A stretch of DNA of 64,000 nucleotides from Vombatus ursinus. Lineage: Eukaryota > Chordata > Mammalia > Diprotodontia > Vombatidae. Shown piece after piece: positions 10,501 through 21,066 of the stretch. The notes under the pieces were generated by a model, which had not been told where the DNA came from, made no database searches, and saw nothing but the letters and a program-made list of their open reading frames with translations. The stretch covers positions 30,373,300 through 30,437,299 of the forward strand of contig NW_020940358.1 in assembly GCF_900497805.2 (NCBI RefSeq), written 5' to 3'. The translations under genes were made by a program, and so were the position numbers. Numbering within the stretch: the first letter of the stretch is position 1; each line of letters begins with the position of its first letter.

Positions 10501-12361
10501 CAATATGATTGGGGGTGAAACAAGGATATCCATTATCACCCCTGTTATTCAATATTGTGCTAGAAATGTTAGTTGTAGCAATCAGAGAAGAAAAGGAAAT
10601 TGAAGGAATTAGAATAGACAGAGAAGAAACAAAGCTATCACTTTTTGCAGATGATATGATGGTACACTTAGAGAATCCTAGAGAATCAAGTAAAAAATTA
10701 CTTGAAATAATAAACAAATTTAGCAAAGTTGCAGGATATAAAATAAACCCACATAAATCATAGGCGTTTCTGTGTTACTCACAAAGCCCAACAACAAGAG
10801 ATAGAAAGAGAAATTCCATTTAAAATTACTGTAGACATTATAAAATTTATTCAGGAGGCTACCTACTGAAACAAACCCAGGAACTATATGAACACAATTA
10901 CAAAACACTTTTCACACAAATAAAATCAGATCTAAATAATTGGAAAAACATCAGTTGCTCATGGGTAGGCCGAGCTAATATAATAAAAATGACAATTCTA
11001 CCTAAGCTAATTTACTTATTCAGTGCCATACCAATCAAACTATCAAAAAATTATTTGATAGAGCTAGAAAAAAATAACAAGATTCATTTGGAATAACAAA
11101 AGGTCCAGAATATCAAGGGAACTAATGAAAAAAAAAATGCAGGGGAAGGTGGTCTAGTCATTCCAGATCTAAAATTGTCTTATAAAGCATCAATCATCAA
11201 AACTACTTAGTACTGGCTAAGAAATAGAGTGGTGGATCAGTGGAATAGGTTAGGTATGCAAGACACAATAGTCAATGACTACAGTAATCTACTATTTGAT
11301 AAACCCAAAGACCTCAGCTTCTGGGATAAGAGCTCACTATTTAACAAAAATTGCTGGGAAAACTGGAAAAGAGTATGGCAGAAACTGGACATAAACCAAC
11401 ATTTTACACCCTTCCATACAACATCTTACAATTTAAATATAAAGACTGATGCTATATGCAAACTAGGAGAGCAAGGAATAATTTACCTGTCAGATTTATG
11501 GAGAACAGAAGAATTTATGACCAAACAAGAGATAGAAAATATTATGAAATGCAAAATGGATAATTTTGATTACATTAAATTAAAAAGTTTTTGCACAAAG
11601 TGAATGCATCCAAGATTAGGAGGGAAGCAGAAAATTGGGAAAGAATTTTTACAACCAGTGTTTCTGATAAAGGCCTCATTTCTAAAATATATAGAGAACT
11701 GAGTCACATTTATAAGGATGCAAGTCATTCCCCAATTGACAAATGGTCAAAGGATATGAACAGGCAGTTTTCAGAGGAAGAAATTAAAGCTATCTATAGT
11801 CATATGAAAAAATGTTCTAAGTCACTATTGATTAGAGAAATGCAAATCAAAACGACTCTGAGGTACCACATTACACCTATCAGATTGACTAACATGACAA
11901 GACAGGACAATGAGAAATGCTGGAGAAGATGTGGGAAATTTGGAACACTAATGCATTGTTGGTGGAGTTGTAAACTGATCCAACCATTCTGGAGAGCAAT
12001 TTGGAACTATGCCCAAAGGGCTATAAAAATGTGCACACCCTTTGACCCAGCAATAGCACTTCTAGGGTTGTATCCCAAAGAGATCATACAAATGGGAAAA
12101 GTACCCACATGTACAAAAATATTTATAGCAGCTCTTTTTGTGGTAGCAAAGAATTGGAAATTGAAAGGATGCCCATCAATTAGGGAATGGCTGAACAAGT
12201 TGTGGTATATGAATGTAATGGAATACTATTGTGCTGTAAGAAATGATGAGCAGGCAGACTTCAGAAAAACCTGGAAAGACTTATATGAACTGATGCAGAG
12301 TGGAATAAGCAGAACCAGGAGAATATTGTACACAGTAACAGCCACACTCAGTGATGACTGA

Positions 12362-12742
12362 CTTTGATAGACTTGGCTCTTCTCAGCAATGCAAGGATCT
12401 AAGACAACTCCAAAAGACTCACGATGGAAAAAGCTATTCACATCCAGAGAAAGAACTATGGAGTCTGAATGCAGATGGAAGCATACTATTTGCTCTTCTT
12501 TTCCTTTGTTGTTTTATTTTATTGCTTCATTCTTGTGGTTCCTCCCATTAAGTCTAATTGTTCTTTACATCATGATTAATGGGAAAATATGCTTACTATG
12601 AATGTATAAGTAAAGTGTATATTAGATTGCATGCCATCTGTGAGGTGGGGAGGAGAGGAAGGGAGAGAAAATTTGAAACTCAAAATCTTATGGAAGTGAA
12701 TGTTGAAAACTAAACAGAAATAAATTAATTATTAAAAAAAAA
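12362..12742 (+). mobile_element. L1 3' UTR and poly(A)
   Basis: Contains the ACTATGGAGTCTGAATGCAG and GAAAATATGCTTACTATGAA segments that recur in the truncated copies at 3980, 15285, 17525, 29069 and 48206. It is followed by AATAAATTAATTATT and a short A tail. Confidence 0.85.
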
Positions 12743-12754
12743 AAGGATGCTAAC

Positions 12755-13062
12755 CATATTCCTAGTTAACTCAGGTTTGAAATCTTGGTCTCACAATCCC
12801 TCACCCCACATATCCAATCTGAAATTATGTCAATGTTATGTCTATAACATCTCTCCCATCTATTCCATTCTCCCTACTCAACTGGGTCACCATTCTACTT
12901 CAGGCCCTTATAACCTCTCACTTATACTATTTCAATAGTCTCCTAATTGATCTCCCAGGTCTCAGTGTCTTCTTTCTAATATACCCTCCACTTAGTTGCC
13001 AAAGAGATATTCAGAAAGCAGAAGTCTATGTCATTCCCCCACTTAAAAAGTTTCGATAGCTT
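12755..13062 (+). mobile_element. L2 LINE, right part after the L1 insertion
   Basis: It includes the L2 blocks CACCCCACATATCCAATCTG, TTCAGGCCCTTATAACCTCT and TCTCCTAATTGATCTCCCAG in the order expected for L2. It continues the segment that stops at 4484. Confidence 0.75.
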
Positions 13063-13222
13063 CCTATTTTTTTTTTTTTTTGGTGAGGTAATTGGGGTTA
13101 AGTGTTTTGCCCAGAACCACACACAGCTAGTGAGTGTTATGTGTTTGAGTCTGGATTTGAATCCAGGTCATCCTGACTCCAGGGCCTGTGCTCTACCTAC
13201 TGGGCCATCTAGGTGCCCTCCA
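13063..13222 (-). mobile_element. tRNA-derived SINE (minus)
   Basis: It begins with a poly(T) run (the SINE A tail on the minus strand), then the reversed core CACACACAGCTAGTGAGTG and the reversed head GGGCCATCTAGGTGCCC. It is inserted in L2 sequence. Confidence 0.8.
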
Positions 13223-13259
13223 ATTTCTTTTACAGTAATATTAGGACACTTCTCTGATT

Positions 13260-13500
13260 TAAAGGGGCAGCTTGGTGGCAAAGCAGATAGAGCACTGGGC
13301 CTAGCATCAGGAAGACTCTTCTTCCTGAGTTCAAATCTGGCCTTAGACACTTACCAGCTGTGTCACTTAAATCTGTTTGCCTCAGTTTCCTCATCTGTAA
13401 AATGAGTTGGAGAAGGAAATAGCAAACCACTCCAGTATCTTTGCCAAGAAAACCTCAAATGTGGTCACAAAGAGCTGTATAGGAATCAACAACAACTGAT
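13260..13500 (+). mobile_element. CORE-SINE with RTE-type 3' tail
   Basis: The head AGGGGCAGCTTGGTGGCAAA and the core with CCTCAGTTTCCTCATCTGTA are followed by a tail GAGAAGGAAATAGCAAACCA and GGTCACAAAGAGCTGTATAG ending in CAACAACAA. The tail is of the type shared with RTE LINEs. Confidence 0.8.
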
Positions 13501-14150
13501 TTCAAAGTATTTGGTTTCACTGAATAGAAAACCTCATTTGTACTTAATCACATTCCAAGGAAAGAAAGTACTGCATTGAAATCTTTTTGTTTTTTAATCA
13601 AAGGCCTAACCAGTTTCTAAAGAGAGAGCCCTGATCAGCTCAGGGAGAAACCCAGATTCTTCTACATTGATGCATTCCTTTGATTAATCCAATTAAGAAC
13701 AGACCATTCACCAGATTGAATGGTTTTAGGAAAAGATTCTACTGGATGTCCTAACATTTGAAATTGTTTTGTTAAGTAAATTAAAAACCCTAACCTAAAT
13801 GTATTTTAAAATTAAATAAAACATTTATTAAGAGCTCAAGATGAGCCAGACACTGACCTAAGTGCTGGGAATACAAATATAAGCAAAAAGAAAGCCAGAA
13901 AAACAAAAAGAAAAACTTTGTACTCTTTTAAAAATCTTTCTATAAAATTTTGTCTTTGTTTCTTAACACTATAAATCGTAAATGGAAATGATTTGTTGTA
14001 GAGAGAATTCCAAAAAATTAGGGTGAAGGTCTGTCCTTTGGTTTCCTCTGAGCAAACATGCTTGGATAAACAATAAATTTGTCTCTGACAGACTGTATGC
14101 CAAATGAGTACAGTATTAAGTTTTTCTTCCAGCTTATTATCTATCTCTGG
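13501..14150. other. Unassigned stretch with a faint L2/MIR-like piece
   Basis: No gene is seen. At about 13810-13910 the words ACATTTATTAAGAGCTCAAG and AAGTGCTGGGAATACAAATA suggest an old L2-type fragment on the minus strand. The rest is unassigned A/T-rich sequence. Confidence 0.35.
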
Positions 14151-14154
14151 GATC

Positions 14155-14530
14155 AACTATATTCCTTTTTTTGCTCTTTAAAGCTCTTCACAATTTGGTT
14201 CTACCTACTTTTCCAACTCTGTTATACATAAGTCCATTTTTCTCACTCTATTGTGGAAACAAATGGGCTTTCCTGTTTTTTCTCATGTACCTGAGATTCT
14301 AAGCCATGGTCTCTCTGGTGTCTCTGCCTTTGCCATGCCCATGTTTGGAATATACTTTATCTTTGCCTCTTAGAATCCCTATCTTCCTTAAAAACTTAGC
14401 TCACCTTCAATGGGAAGCCTTTCCTGATTCCCCCAGTTGCTAATGTTCTCACCAAAAATTACCTTTTACTTATTCTGTATATATTTTCAATCCACCAATA
14501 GTCAATAAACTATTATTAACCACCTACCAT
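14155..14530 (+). mobile_element. L2 LINE 3' fragment
   Basis: It shows the L2 order: TTCACAATTTGGTTCTACCT, then CCTTTGCCATGCCCATGTTT, AAGCCTTTCCTGATTCCCCC and ACTTATTCTGTATATATTTT. These blocks recur in the copies at 28.6, 34.6 and 52.2 kb. Confidence 0.7.
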
Positions 14531-14800
14531 GTGGTATGCATTGTACTAAGTGTTGGGGATATAAATACAAAAAAGGGCAGCTCCTACGCTAAAGAAGCTT
14601 ACAGTCTAATACTGGAAGACAATAAAGGGATGGTGGTGGGGAACAACTCAGGAGAGGGCAGGGTATGGTGGAGAAATCAATCAGTGAAGTCCCAAAGTAG
14701 TGCTGTGTCAATCAACAAACATTCAAGCATTTATTAAGCCCTTCCTTAGAGCCAAGCCTTGTGCTAAGTGCTGGGGATTGTAAAAGTGAACATTGATTTT
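14500..14800 (-). mobile_element. L2-type fragments (minus)
   Basis: ACCACCTACCATGTGGTATG...GTGTTGGGGATATAAATACA (about 14520-14570) and CATTTATTAAGCCCTTCCTT...AAGTGCTGGGGATTG (about 14729-14780) are reversed L2 3' segments, apparently two pieces. Confidence 0.5.
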
Positions 14801-14934
14801 AATTCTATTTTTAAGACTTAGTCAAGCTGGCATAGGTTTTAATGCTTTCCCAAGTCTTGTAAGTCTAAACCCTCTATCTTTGTAACTTCACCCTTCACCC
14901 ACATCCCGGAGAAACTTGACTAAAGATTAAGCTT
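14801..14934. other. Unassigned short stretch
   Basis: Nothing coding is seen. The sequence may belong to an old repeat that was not identified. Confidence 0.25.
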
Positions 14935-15284
14935 TCTTCTTGTAATTACCTCATTATTTCATAAAATTTTTCTTTGACTTCATCAGGGTTCGTCATGGTG
15001 GGAGCATAGGCACTGGAGATGGTGGTGTGATGTTTTCCTGCAGTGGCAATGGCATTGTCATGAGCCTATTGTTTGCTGGGCATACAAGCTTCTTGAGGAG
15101 ATTAGTTTTCATTGCAAGTCCTATACCAGCTTCACAGGTTTCCAGTTCACCTCGGCACTCCAGAAAAATGTGTATATCCAACTTTGACTTCAGTAGGCTG
15201 GCCTTCATTTGCCAGCCTTATTTCACTCAGGGCTACCATTTTGATGTACCTACTGAGTTCTTTGTCAGTAAGACCTGTTTGAAA
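14935..15284 (-). mobile_element. RTE-like LINE fragment, endonuclease domain
   Basis: The minus-strand translation contains GIGLAMKTNLLKKLVCP, then NRLMTMPLPL, and at the far end AYAPTMTNPDEVKEKFYE. This matches the order in APE-type endonucleases of RTE-like elements (the SAYAP motif). It is short and broken. It is probably the same family as the copies at 2150-2765 and 16000-17060. Confidence 0.7.
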
Positions 15285-15965
15285 TAGCACTTCTAGGAGC
15301 TGTATCTCAAAGAGATCATACAAATGGGAAAAGGACCCACATGTACAAAACTATTTATAGCAGCTCTTTCTGTGGTGGCAAAGAATTGGAAATTGAGGGA
15401 ATGCCCATTAATTGGGTAATGGCTAGACAAGTTGTGGTATATGAATGTAATGGAATACTATTGTGCTATAAGAAATGATGAGCAGGCAGACTTCAGAAAA
15501 ACCTGGAAAGACTTGTATGGACTGATGCTGAGTGAAGTGAGCAGAATCAGGAGAACGTTGTATACAGTAACAGCCATGCTGTGCAATGACTAACATTGAT
15601 AGACTTAGCCCTTCTCAGCAATGCAAGGATCTAAGACATCTCCAAAGGTCTCATGATGGAAAATGCTATCCACATCCAAAGAAAGAACTATGGAATCTGA
15701 GTGCAGATTGAAGCATACTATTTGCCACTTTTTCCTTCTGTTTTGTTTTCTCTTTCTTGTGAGTCCTCCTATTGGTTTCAATTCTTCCTTAGAACATCAC
15801 TAATGTGAAAATATGTTTAATAGGAATGAATATGTATAGTCTATATCAGATTTTGAGCTGTCTTGGGGAGGGAGATGGGGAGGGAGGGTGAGAAAAATTT
15901 AAAACTCAAAAGCTTATGGAAGTGATTGTTAATAAATTAATAAAAAAAATCAAGAAGCTAAAAAA
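15285..15965 (+). mobile_element. 5'-truncated L1 LINE
   Basis: It enters L1 ORF2 at a CTGTATCTCAAAGAGATCAT segment and continues through WKDLYGLMLSEVSRI-type coding sequence. The L1 3' UTR follows to AATAAATTAATAAAAAAAAT near 15950. It is closely related to the 4.5-12.7 kb element and to the 48.2 kb copy. Confidence 0.85.
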
Positions 15966-15989
15966 AATAAGAGCTGTTCATCTTTCAAG

Positions 15990-17060
15990 TCTATTGGATT
16001 TTGTGTTGTCTATAAAGTGTGCTTACTGCACCATCCATATGTGGAACCATCAGTTACAGCAAATGGAGAAGTTTTGAATATTGTGGTAATGTTGGCAACA
16101 TACTTTCCAGGGATATACATATTGAGGTCAACACACACATTGCCAGAGCTAGTTCAGTGTTGGGGAGGCTCCAAAGGAAAAGTGTGGGAGAGAAGAGGTA
16201 TTAGATTGACTACTAAACTGAAGGTCTATAGAGCTGTCCTGCTGACCTCACTATTGTATGCCTGTCAAACCTGGACTGTATACTAGTGCCATGCCAGGAA
16301 AGTGAATCGCTTCCATTTGAATTGTCTTAGGAAGATTCTGAAGATCACCTGGCAGGATAAGATACCAGACACTGAGGTCCTTTCTCAAACCAACCTGCTA
16401 AGCATTCAAACTCTACTGCAGAGAGCACAACTCTGGTGGACTGGCCACATTTTTCAAATGCCAAATGTATACCTGCCAAAAAGACTCTTTTATGGAGAGC
16501 TCCCACAGGGCAAGTGCTTACATAGCGGTCAGTAAACACAGTACAAGGACACTCTCAAGGTTTCTCTTAAGAACTTTGGAACTGATTGTGTGACATGGGA
16601 AACACTGTCACAGGACTATCCAGCACGGACTGCCCTCGTCAGAAAAGGTGCTGTGCTCTATGAGCAAAGCAGAATTGAAGTAGCTCAAAAGAAATGCGAG
16701 ATGCACAAATGTAAAGAAACCACCCCAAATGTTCCCACGGACTACCTGTGCCCGACTTGTGATAGAGCATTCTAAGCTTGTATTGGTCTGATCAGCCACA
16801 GTTGGATATACTATAACTTGACTCTAACAAAGCGATGTCATTGTGGTCCTCTTCAGAATGAAGGACAACAACCACCCAGCCTCCACTCAGGACTTCATTC
16901 TATTGTGAATTGAATCTCCACCCCTCTATCGTTTGCCTTTGTAACCTCACCCAGTTGTAGACTTGCACCTGAACCCAAATGGCTCCAGAGGAGAGAGGCT
17001 GGTGACTTTGCACAGCTCTCCCGCACTTAAATACAATTCACTTGCAAGTCACCTTCCTGA
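15990..17060 (+). mobile_element. RTE-like LINE 3' end (RT C-terminus, zinc-finger-like end, 3' UTR)
   Basis: Translations show VNTHIARASSVLGRLQRK and LLTSLLYACQTWT near 16120-16285. HLNCLRKILKITWQDKIPDT follows near 16317-16376, then LLQRAQLWWTGHIFQMP. Near the end is CPTCDRAF with a later His, resembling the C2H2-like terminus of this LINE type. The tail carries AGAATGAAGGACAACAACC (about 16855-16873) and a further 3' UTR-like segment to about 17050. The frames are broken. Confidence 0.7.
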
Positions 17061-17524
17061 AGTCATGGTTCCCTTCAAGAAACAAACAACTTCATCCACT
17101 ACCCGCTTAACTCAAATTCAAATGGATTCAATCAAATCTGTGACAGACTACAACCCAGTTTGTAAACTAATCCTATCGGCTAAGGATTAACTTCTATCAC
17201 CCAAAGAGGAAGTAATGGGGAAAAGCTAAGGTTTCTCTTAACCCGCCTCTTCATTTAGACGTCTACCAATCGGGACTGTCTCACCTTTGCCAGGGGAGGT
17301 CCAAAGGATGTACTGTCAGGTCAATCATCATTTTCTCAGGGCTCTTGAACTTAGGGCCAGACTGTCCCCATCTGGGTTTGAAGGGGGATCGTGATGGTTT
17401 GACTTGCCTGGCCAGTTCTGCCGCCTCCTGTCTTTCCCTCAGGGGGCCTAGTTGCTTCAACAACAAAATAGCAATAGCCTTTGCCCTTAATATGCTTACG
17501 TTAAAAAAACGACAAAACTTATAT
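17061..17524. other. Unassigned stretch
   Basis: No gene domain is visible. Open frames on both strands around 17281-17527 are short and featureless. The sequence may be part of an old LTR-type repeat, but I could not show ends or a family. Confidence 0.3.
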
Positions 17525-17957
17525 TAAAAAAACTTTATTTTATTGATTTATTTTGATTTATCAACAATCACTTCCACAGGCTTTTGAGTTTTAAATTTTT
17601 CTCTCTCTCCCTCTCCCCCCACAGACAATCTGATATAGGCTTTACATATACATTCCTATTAAACATATTTTCACATTAGTGATGTTGTAAGGAAGAATTA
17701 GAACCAATAGGAGGAACCATCAGAAAGAGGAAACAAAACAGAAGAAAAAAATAGCAAATAGTATGCTTGGATCTGCATTCAAACTCCATAGTTCTTTCTT
17801 TGGATGTGTATAGCATTTTCCACCATGAGACCTTTGGAGATGTCTTAGATCCTTGCTGAGAAGAGCTGAGTCTACCAATGTTAGTCATCTCACAACGTGG
17901 CTGTTACTGCGTACAATGTTCTCCCGGTTCTGCTCACTTTTACTCAGCATATGTCCG
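17525..17957 (-). mobile_element. 5'-truncated L1 LINE (minus)
   Basis: This is the reversed L1 3' UTR, starting with an A/T tail (TTTATTTTATTGATTTATTT) and containing ACATATTTTCACATTAGTGA and CATAGTTCTTTCTTTGGATG. It ends within the start of reversed ORF2 (CTGCTCACTTTTACTCAGCA). Confidence 0.85.
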
Positions 17958-18479
17958 CATAAAAAAACTTTATTTTAAAAATTATAATGTGACTTTCCAG
18001 ATCTAAGTTATTTATCCATTTGGAGATTATTTTGTTAGATGACATGAGTGTTGTCTGAACCCAATTTCTGCCAGACTGTTTTGTAGTCTTCCCAGTTTTT
18101 GTTCAATATAAATGATTTTCTTTGTAATCCTATGTATTTTACTTTATATATTTAAAAACATTCTGAGAAGGGGTCCATAGGCTTCACCAGACCTCTAAAG
18201 GTCCATGACATAAACGAACTCCTGATTTAGAAGCTCACAAAGAGGAGAGAATACATATACATATATAAGCATATACCAGGCACAAAGTAGACAGGAGTCA
18301 ACTTAGGTGGGAAGGCACTCATAGTTGGTAGGTCTGGGAAATGTCTCCTGTAGAAGGAAAGTGGCCTTTCACTGTATTTTTAGAGGAAACCAGAGATTCC
18401 TGGGACTTGTCAGGAGAACCTGATAGTCAGAAAGACCAAGAGGGATGAAGAATTTCTATAGCTTAGATTTCTCTCTCTT
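17958..18479. other. Unassigned intergenic sequence
   Basis: This is A/T-rich sequence with a segment GGTCCATAGGCTTCACCAGA (about 18172-18191) that resembles an old dispersed repeat tail. Nothing coding is seen. Confidence 0.3.
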
Positions 18480-18790
18480 TTTTTTTAAAACAAGTCAATG
18501 ATTTTTTTTATTTCTAAAAATATATTCATCATTTATATATTTTTAACATTCATTTTTAAGATTTTGAGTTCTGAATTCTCTCTCTCCCTACAGTCTCTTC
18601 CCCACCCTGTTGAGAAGGCAAGTGATAATAGAGGCAGCTAAGTGGTATGGTGGTTAGAGTGCCAAGTTTGGAGTCAAGAAGACTTGAATTAAATTCTAAC
18701 CTCAGACACTTACTCACTGAAAAGGCAAGTGATAGTATATCAGTTATACACATGAAATCATGCAAAACATATTTCATATTAACTATGAGT
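18480..18790 (-). mobile_element. Old L1 3' fragment (minus) split by a SINE
   Basis: TTTTTAACATTCATTTTTAA and GATTTTGAGTTCTGAATTCT resemble a reversed L1 3' UTR. The sequence continues after the SINE with CAGTTATACACATGAAATCA. Confidence 0.55.
18628..18721 (+). mobile_element. Short tRNA-derived SINE with 13-bp TSD
   Basis: GAGGCAGCTAAGTGGTATGG is the SINE head, and the element stops soon after the CCTCAGACACTTACTCACTG core. AAGGCAAGTGATA flanks it at 18615-18627 and 18722-18734. Confidence 0.8.
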
Positions 18791-19012
18791 TAGAGTTCAA
18801 CATATTTACATGCACAACTTATAGAGCTTGTCTATCAGTCTATTTTTAGGACAAAGGGTAGAAACTGATGACAAAGTAGGTCTAGAGGGGAACAAGAAAA
18901 GCAGAGAAGACTGGGCAACTTTTAGGAAACTGCAAAGTTTCCTTAGTGACCCCCAAGGTTCCCAGGAAACCAAAGGTCCATCATTTTAATAGCAACATTT
19001 CACAAGTGTTGT

Positions 19013-19272
19013 TAAGGCAGCTAGGTTGCAGTAGTTAGAGTGCTGGACCTGGAATCAATAAGACTTCCCTTCCTGAGTTCAAATCTGGCCTCAGATACTT
19101 ACTAGCTGTGTGACCCTGGACTAGTCAATTAACTCCTTTTGCCTCAGTTCCTCATCTGTAAAAATGTGCCGGAGAAGGAAATGGCAAACCACTCTAGTAT
19201 CTTTGCCAAGAAAATCTCTAATGGGGTCACCAAGGGTCGGACATGACTGAAAAATGACTGAATAACAATTGG
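19013..19272 (+). mobile_element. CORE-SINE with RTE-type 3' tail
   Basis: Complete layout: head (AAGGCAGCTAGGTTGCAGTA), core (TACTAGCTGTGTGACCCTGG), then GAGAAGGAAATGGCAAACCA and the tail GGTCGGACATGACTGAAAAA ending in AACAATT. The GTCGGACATGACTG segment is the hallmark shared with RTE LINE 3' ends. Confidence 0.85.
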
Positions 19273-19699
19273 TAGTGAAATATGGAATACCTTGGTTTCA
19301 AAAGAAATAAAAATGAGTCTTAAACAATTGGCAACAAAGAAGATCTGGGCACATATGAATGAGCTGCAAATGCATAACGGACAAAGAACTCAGAAGAACA
19401 GGAGTAGGAGAAGCTATTAAGGAATTGTAGGATAGGAAGAAAAGATAGTCTCTTGATGGGGGAAGAGTGAAGGGTGACTGGTAGAGAACCAGAGTACTTC
19501 ACTAAGTACCCTGCTGAAGTTGGCAGACATTGAGGAAGGTCACCAGCACACTGAGTGGGTCCTCTGTGGAGAACTGTTGGAAGGATGTAGGCACTAGTTT
19601 TATAGGATTGGGCATCCATGGATGGATGGCTAATTGCTTTGAAGGGAACTTCCAAATCAATGAAATCATAGATCTGTTTGAGCATCTGAGTATATATGT

Positions 19700-20665
19700 A
19701 CATGTTTTCTCTCCTAGCAGAATATCAGTTCCTTGAGGACTTGTCTTGTTCTTGAGGACATAGACCCTCACTTTTGTCTTTCTATCCTCATTGTCTAGCA
19801 TGGTGCCTGGCACATAATAGGCATTTAATAGATGCTTGATGGTTAATTGACAGATCCCCTCTGCTGGTAGTACGGCCCCTCCTCCCAACCTGCCAATCAT
19901 CTTGTATCTATACCAGTACATGTCTTACTTGGTCAGATTATAAACTTCCTGCAGGCAGGGACAGTTCCACTTTCATCTTTGTCTCCCCAGTGCCTAGGTC
20001 AGTGCTGGGCACATAGCAGGTCCTTAATTAATGCTTGTTGATTTATATGTCTGTTGATATGTACCATAGTCAAATCAACACTGTCTTTGATCTTGGAAAT
20101 ATGCCATTCTATTCCTTTATGGTTCCCTATGTGTTATCTCCTATTAGAGCACAAGCTCCTTGGGGCAGGGACTGTCTTCACTGTTGTATTTGTATCCCCA
20201 TTGCTTAGCACAGTGCTTGGCCACAGGAAACATTTAATAAGTACTTTTTATTCATTTAAGTTGCCTCCCTTTTTAGAAGTAAGCTGTAATGTAAGACAGG
20301 GCAGGGAGTAAAACACTTAAATGCTTTTTTCCTCCCTATTAGAATATAAGTCCCTTCAGGACTGGGGCTGTTTCCCCTTATCTATTCCCAAGGCCTAATA
20401 CACTGCCAAGCACATAGTAGGAGACAGAGAAAGGACCTGGACCTGAGGTTTCCTTGGTATATAGAGAATTCTTAGATAAGGAAACTCCTTTTTACCAAAG
20501 AATGACAGCACTTTCCAGGGCACGGAGAAATGACTTTCCCATGGGTCACATAGCCAAAGTGAGTCACAGACAGGACTTGAACCCAACTTCCTGGCTCCAG
20601 TCTATCCAACATTCTACACTGTTTCTTTGCACATAGTAGGTATTTAATAAATGACTGGTTGATTT
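19700..20665 (+). repeat. Series of L2/MIR-type 3' tails at about 200-bp spacing
   Basis: Successive tails with the pattern 'CTTGAGG.CAGGGAC...CCCAG.GCCTAG...TGGCACATAGTAGG...TTAATAAATG' occur at about 19720-19845, 19940-20044, 20145-20250, 20340-20425 and 20620-20664. A reversed MIR-like segment lies at about 20490-20610. Whether this is tandem duplication or independent insertion cannot be decided by eye. Confidence 0.6.
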
Positions 20666-20905
20666 TGCATCCAAAGCTCAGTGGATAGAGTACTGGATCT
20701 GAAATGAGAGATCTGAGTTTAGATCTAAGCTAAGACTCTTAGTACCTGAGTGACCCCTGGCAAGGTACTTAACTTGTTTTCCTCATTTTCCTCCTCTAAA
20801 ATGAGGATGGTAACAGCACCTACCTCTCAGCGTTCTTGGGAGGGTAAAATGAGATATTTGTTAGGCACTTTGCAAACCTTAAAGTGCTATATAAATGTGA
20901 ACTCT
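20666..20905 (+). mobile_element. MIR-related SINE
   Basis: GCTCAGTGGATAGAGTACTG resembles a tRNA-type head. TGAGTGACCCCTGGCAAGGT is the core region, followed by AATGAGGATGGTAACAGCAC and TGCTATATAAATGTGAACTC, the MIR-like 3' part. Confidence 0.65.
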
Positions 20906-20979
20906 AATGAGTTGCAGTATAGTACAGAGCTGCATTGTTACAGAATATCTGAGTTCCCTACACGGATCTGGCCAAAACG

Positions 20980-21031
20980 AAAAACAAACAAACAAATAAA
21001 CAAAAACAAACAAACAAATAAACAAAAAACA
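20980..21031 (+). repeat. Simple (AAAC/AAAT)n repeat
   Basis: An A-rich run of AAAC and AAAT units, probably grown from a retrotransposon A tail. The apparent minus-strand Phe/Leu/Val frame across it is low complexity. Confidence 0.85.
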
Positions 21032-21066
21032 ACTCCTGATCCCTTTGAGTCTCAAAATCTGTACTT

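Larger units (their letters stand above)
6717..12361 (+). pseudogene. L1 ORF2 (endonuclease-reverse transcriptase), broken
   Basis: ORF2p nicks target DNA and copies L1 RNA. The APE-type endonuclease starts near 6717; CCLQETHLKQRD at about 6826-6860 holds the catalytic Glu. An INTERFERING-type SDHDTIKI motif is seen near 7406. The fingers segment (SPGPDGFTSEFYQ) is split by the LTR insertions around 8105-9810. The RT core [14 protein letters not shown] and FADDM lie at 10512-10680. The C-terminal region is open for 256 codons (11591-12361), ending in TVTATLSDD. Numerous frame breaks elsewhere make it inactive. Confidence 0.85.
4485..12742 (+). mobile_element. Full-length, degraded L1 LINE with three nested insertions
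   Basis: The element runs from a 5' UTR (4485-5074, with the GGGAGCCAAGATGACTGA start typical of L1) through ORF1, a long inter-ORF spacer, ORF2 and a 3' UTR ending in poly(A) at about 12733-12742. Its ends are set by 12-bp flanking duplications. Two solo LTRs (8112-8935, 8989-9798) and one SINE (10332-10500) are inserted in ORF2. Without them and their duplicated bases the L1 is about 6.4 kb, a normal full length. ORF1 and ORF2 contain several stops and frameshifts, so it is not autonomous. It lies inside an older L2. Confidence 0.9.

Noticed and set aside
11591-12361. 256-codon open frame that could look like a host gene
   Set aside because: It is the C-terminal part of L1 ORF2, with the same sequence in other copies in the window.
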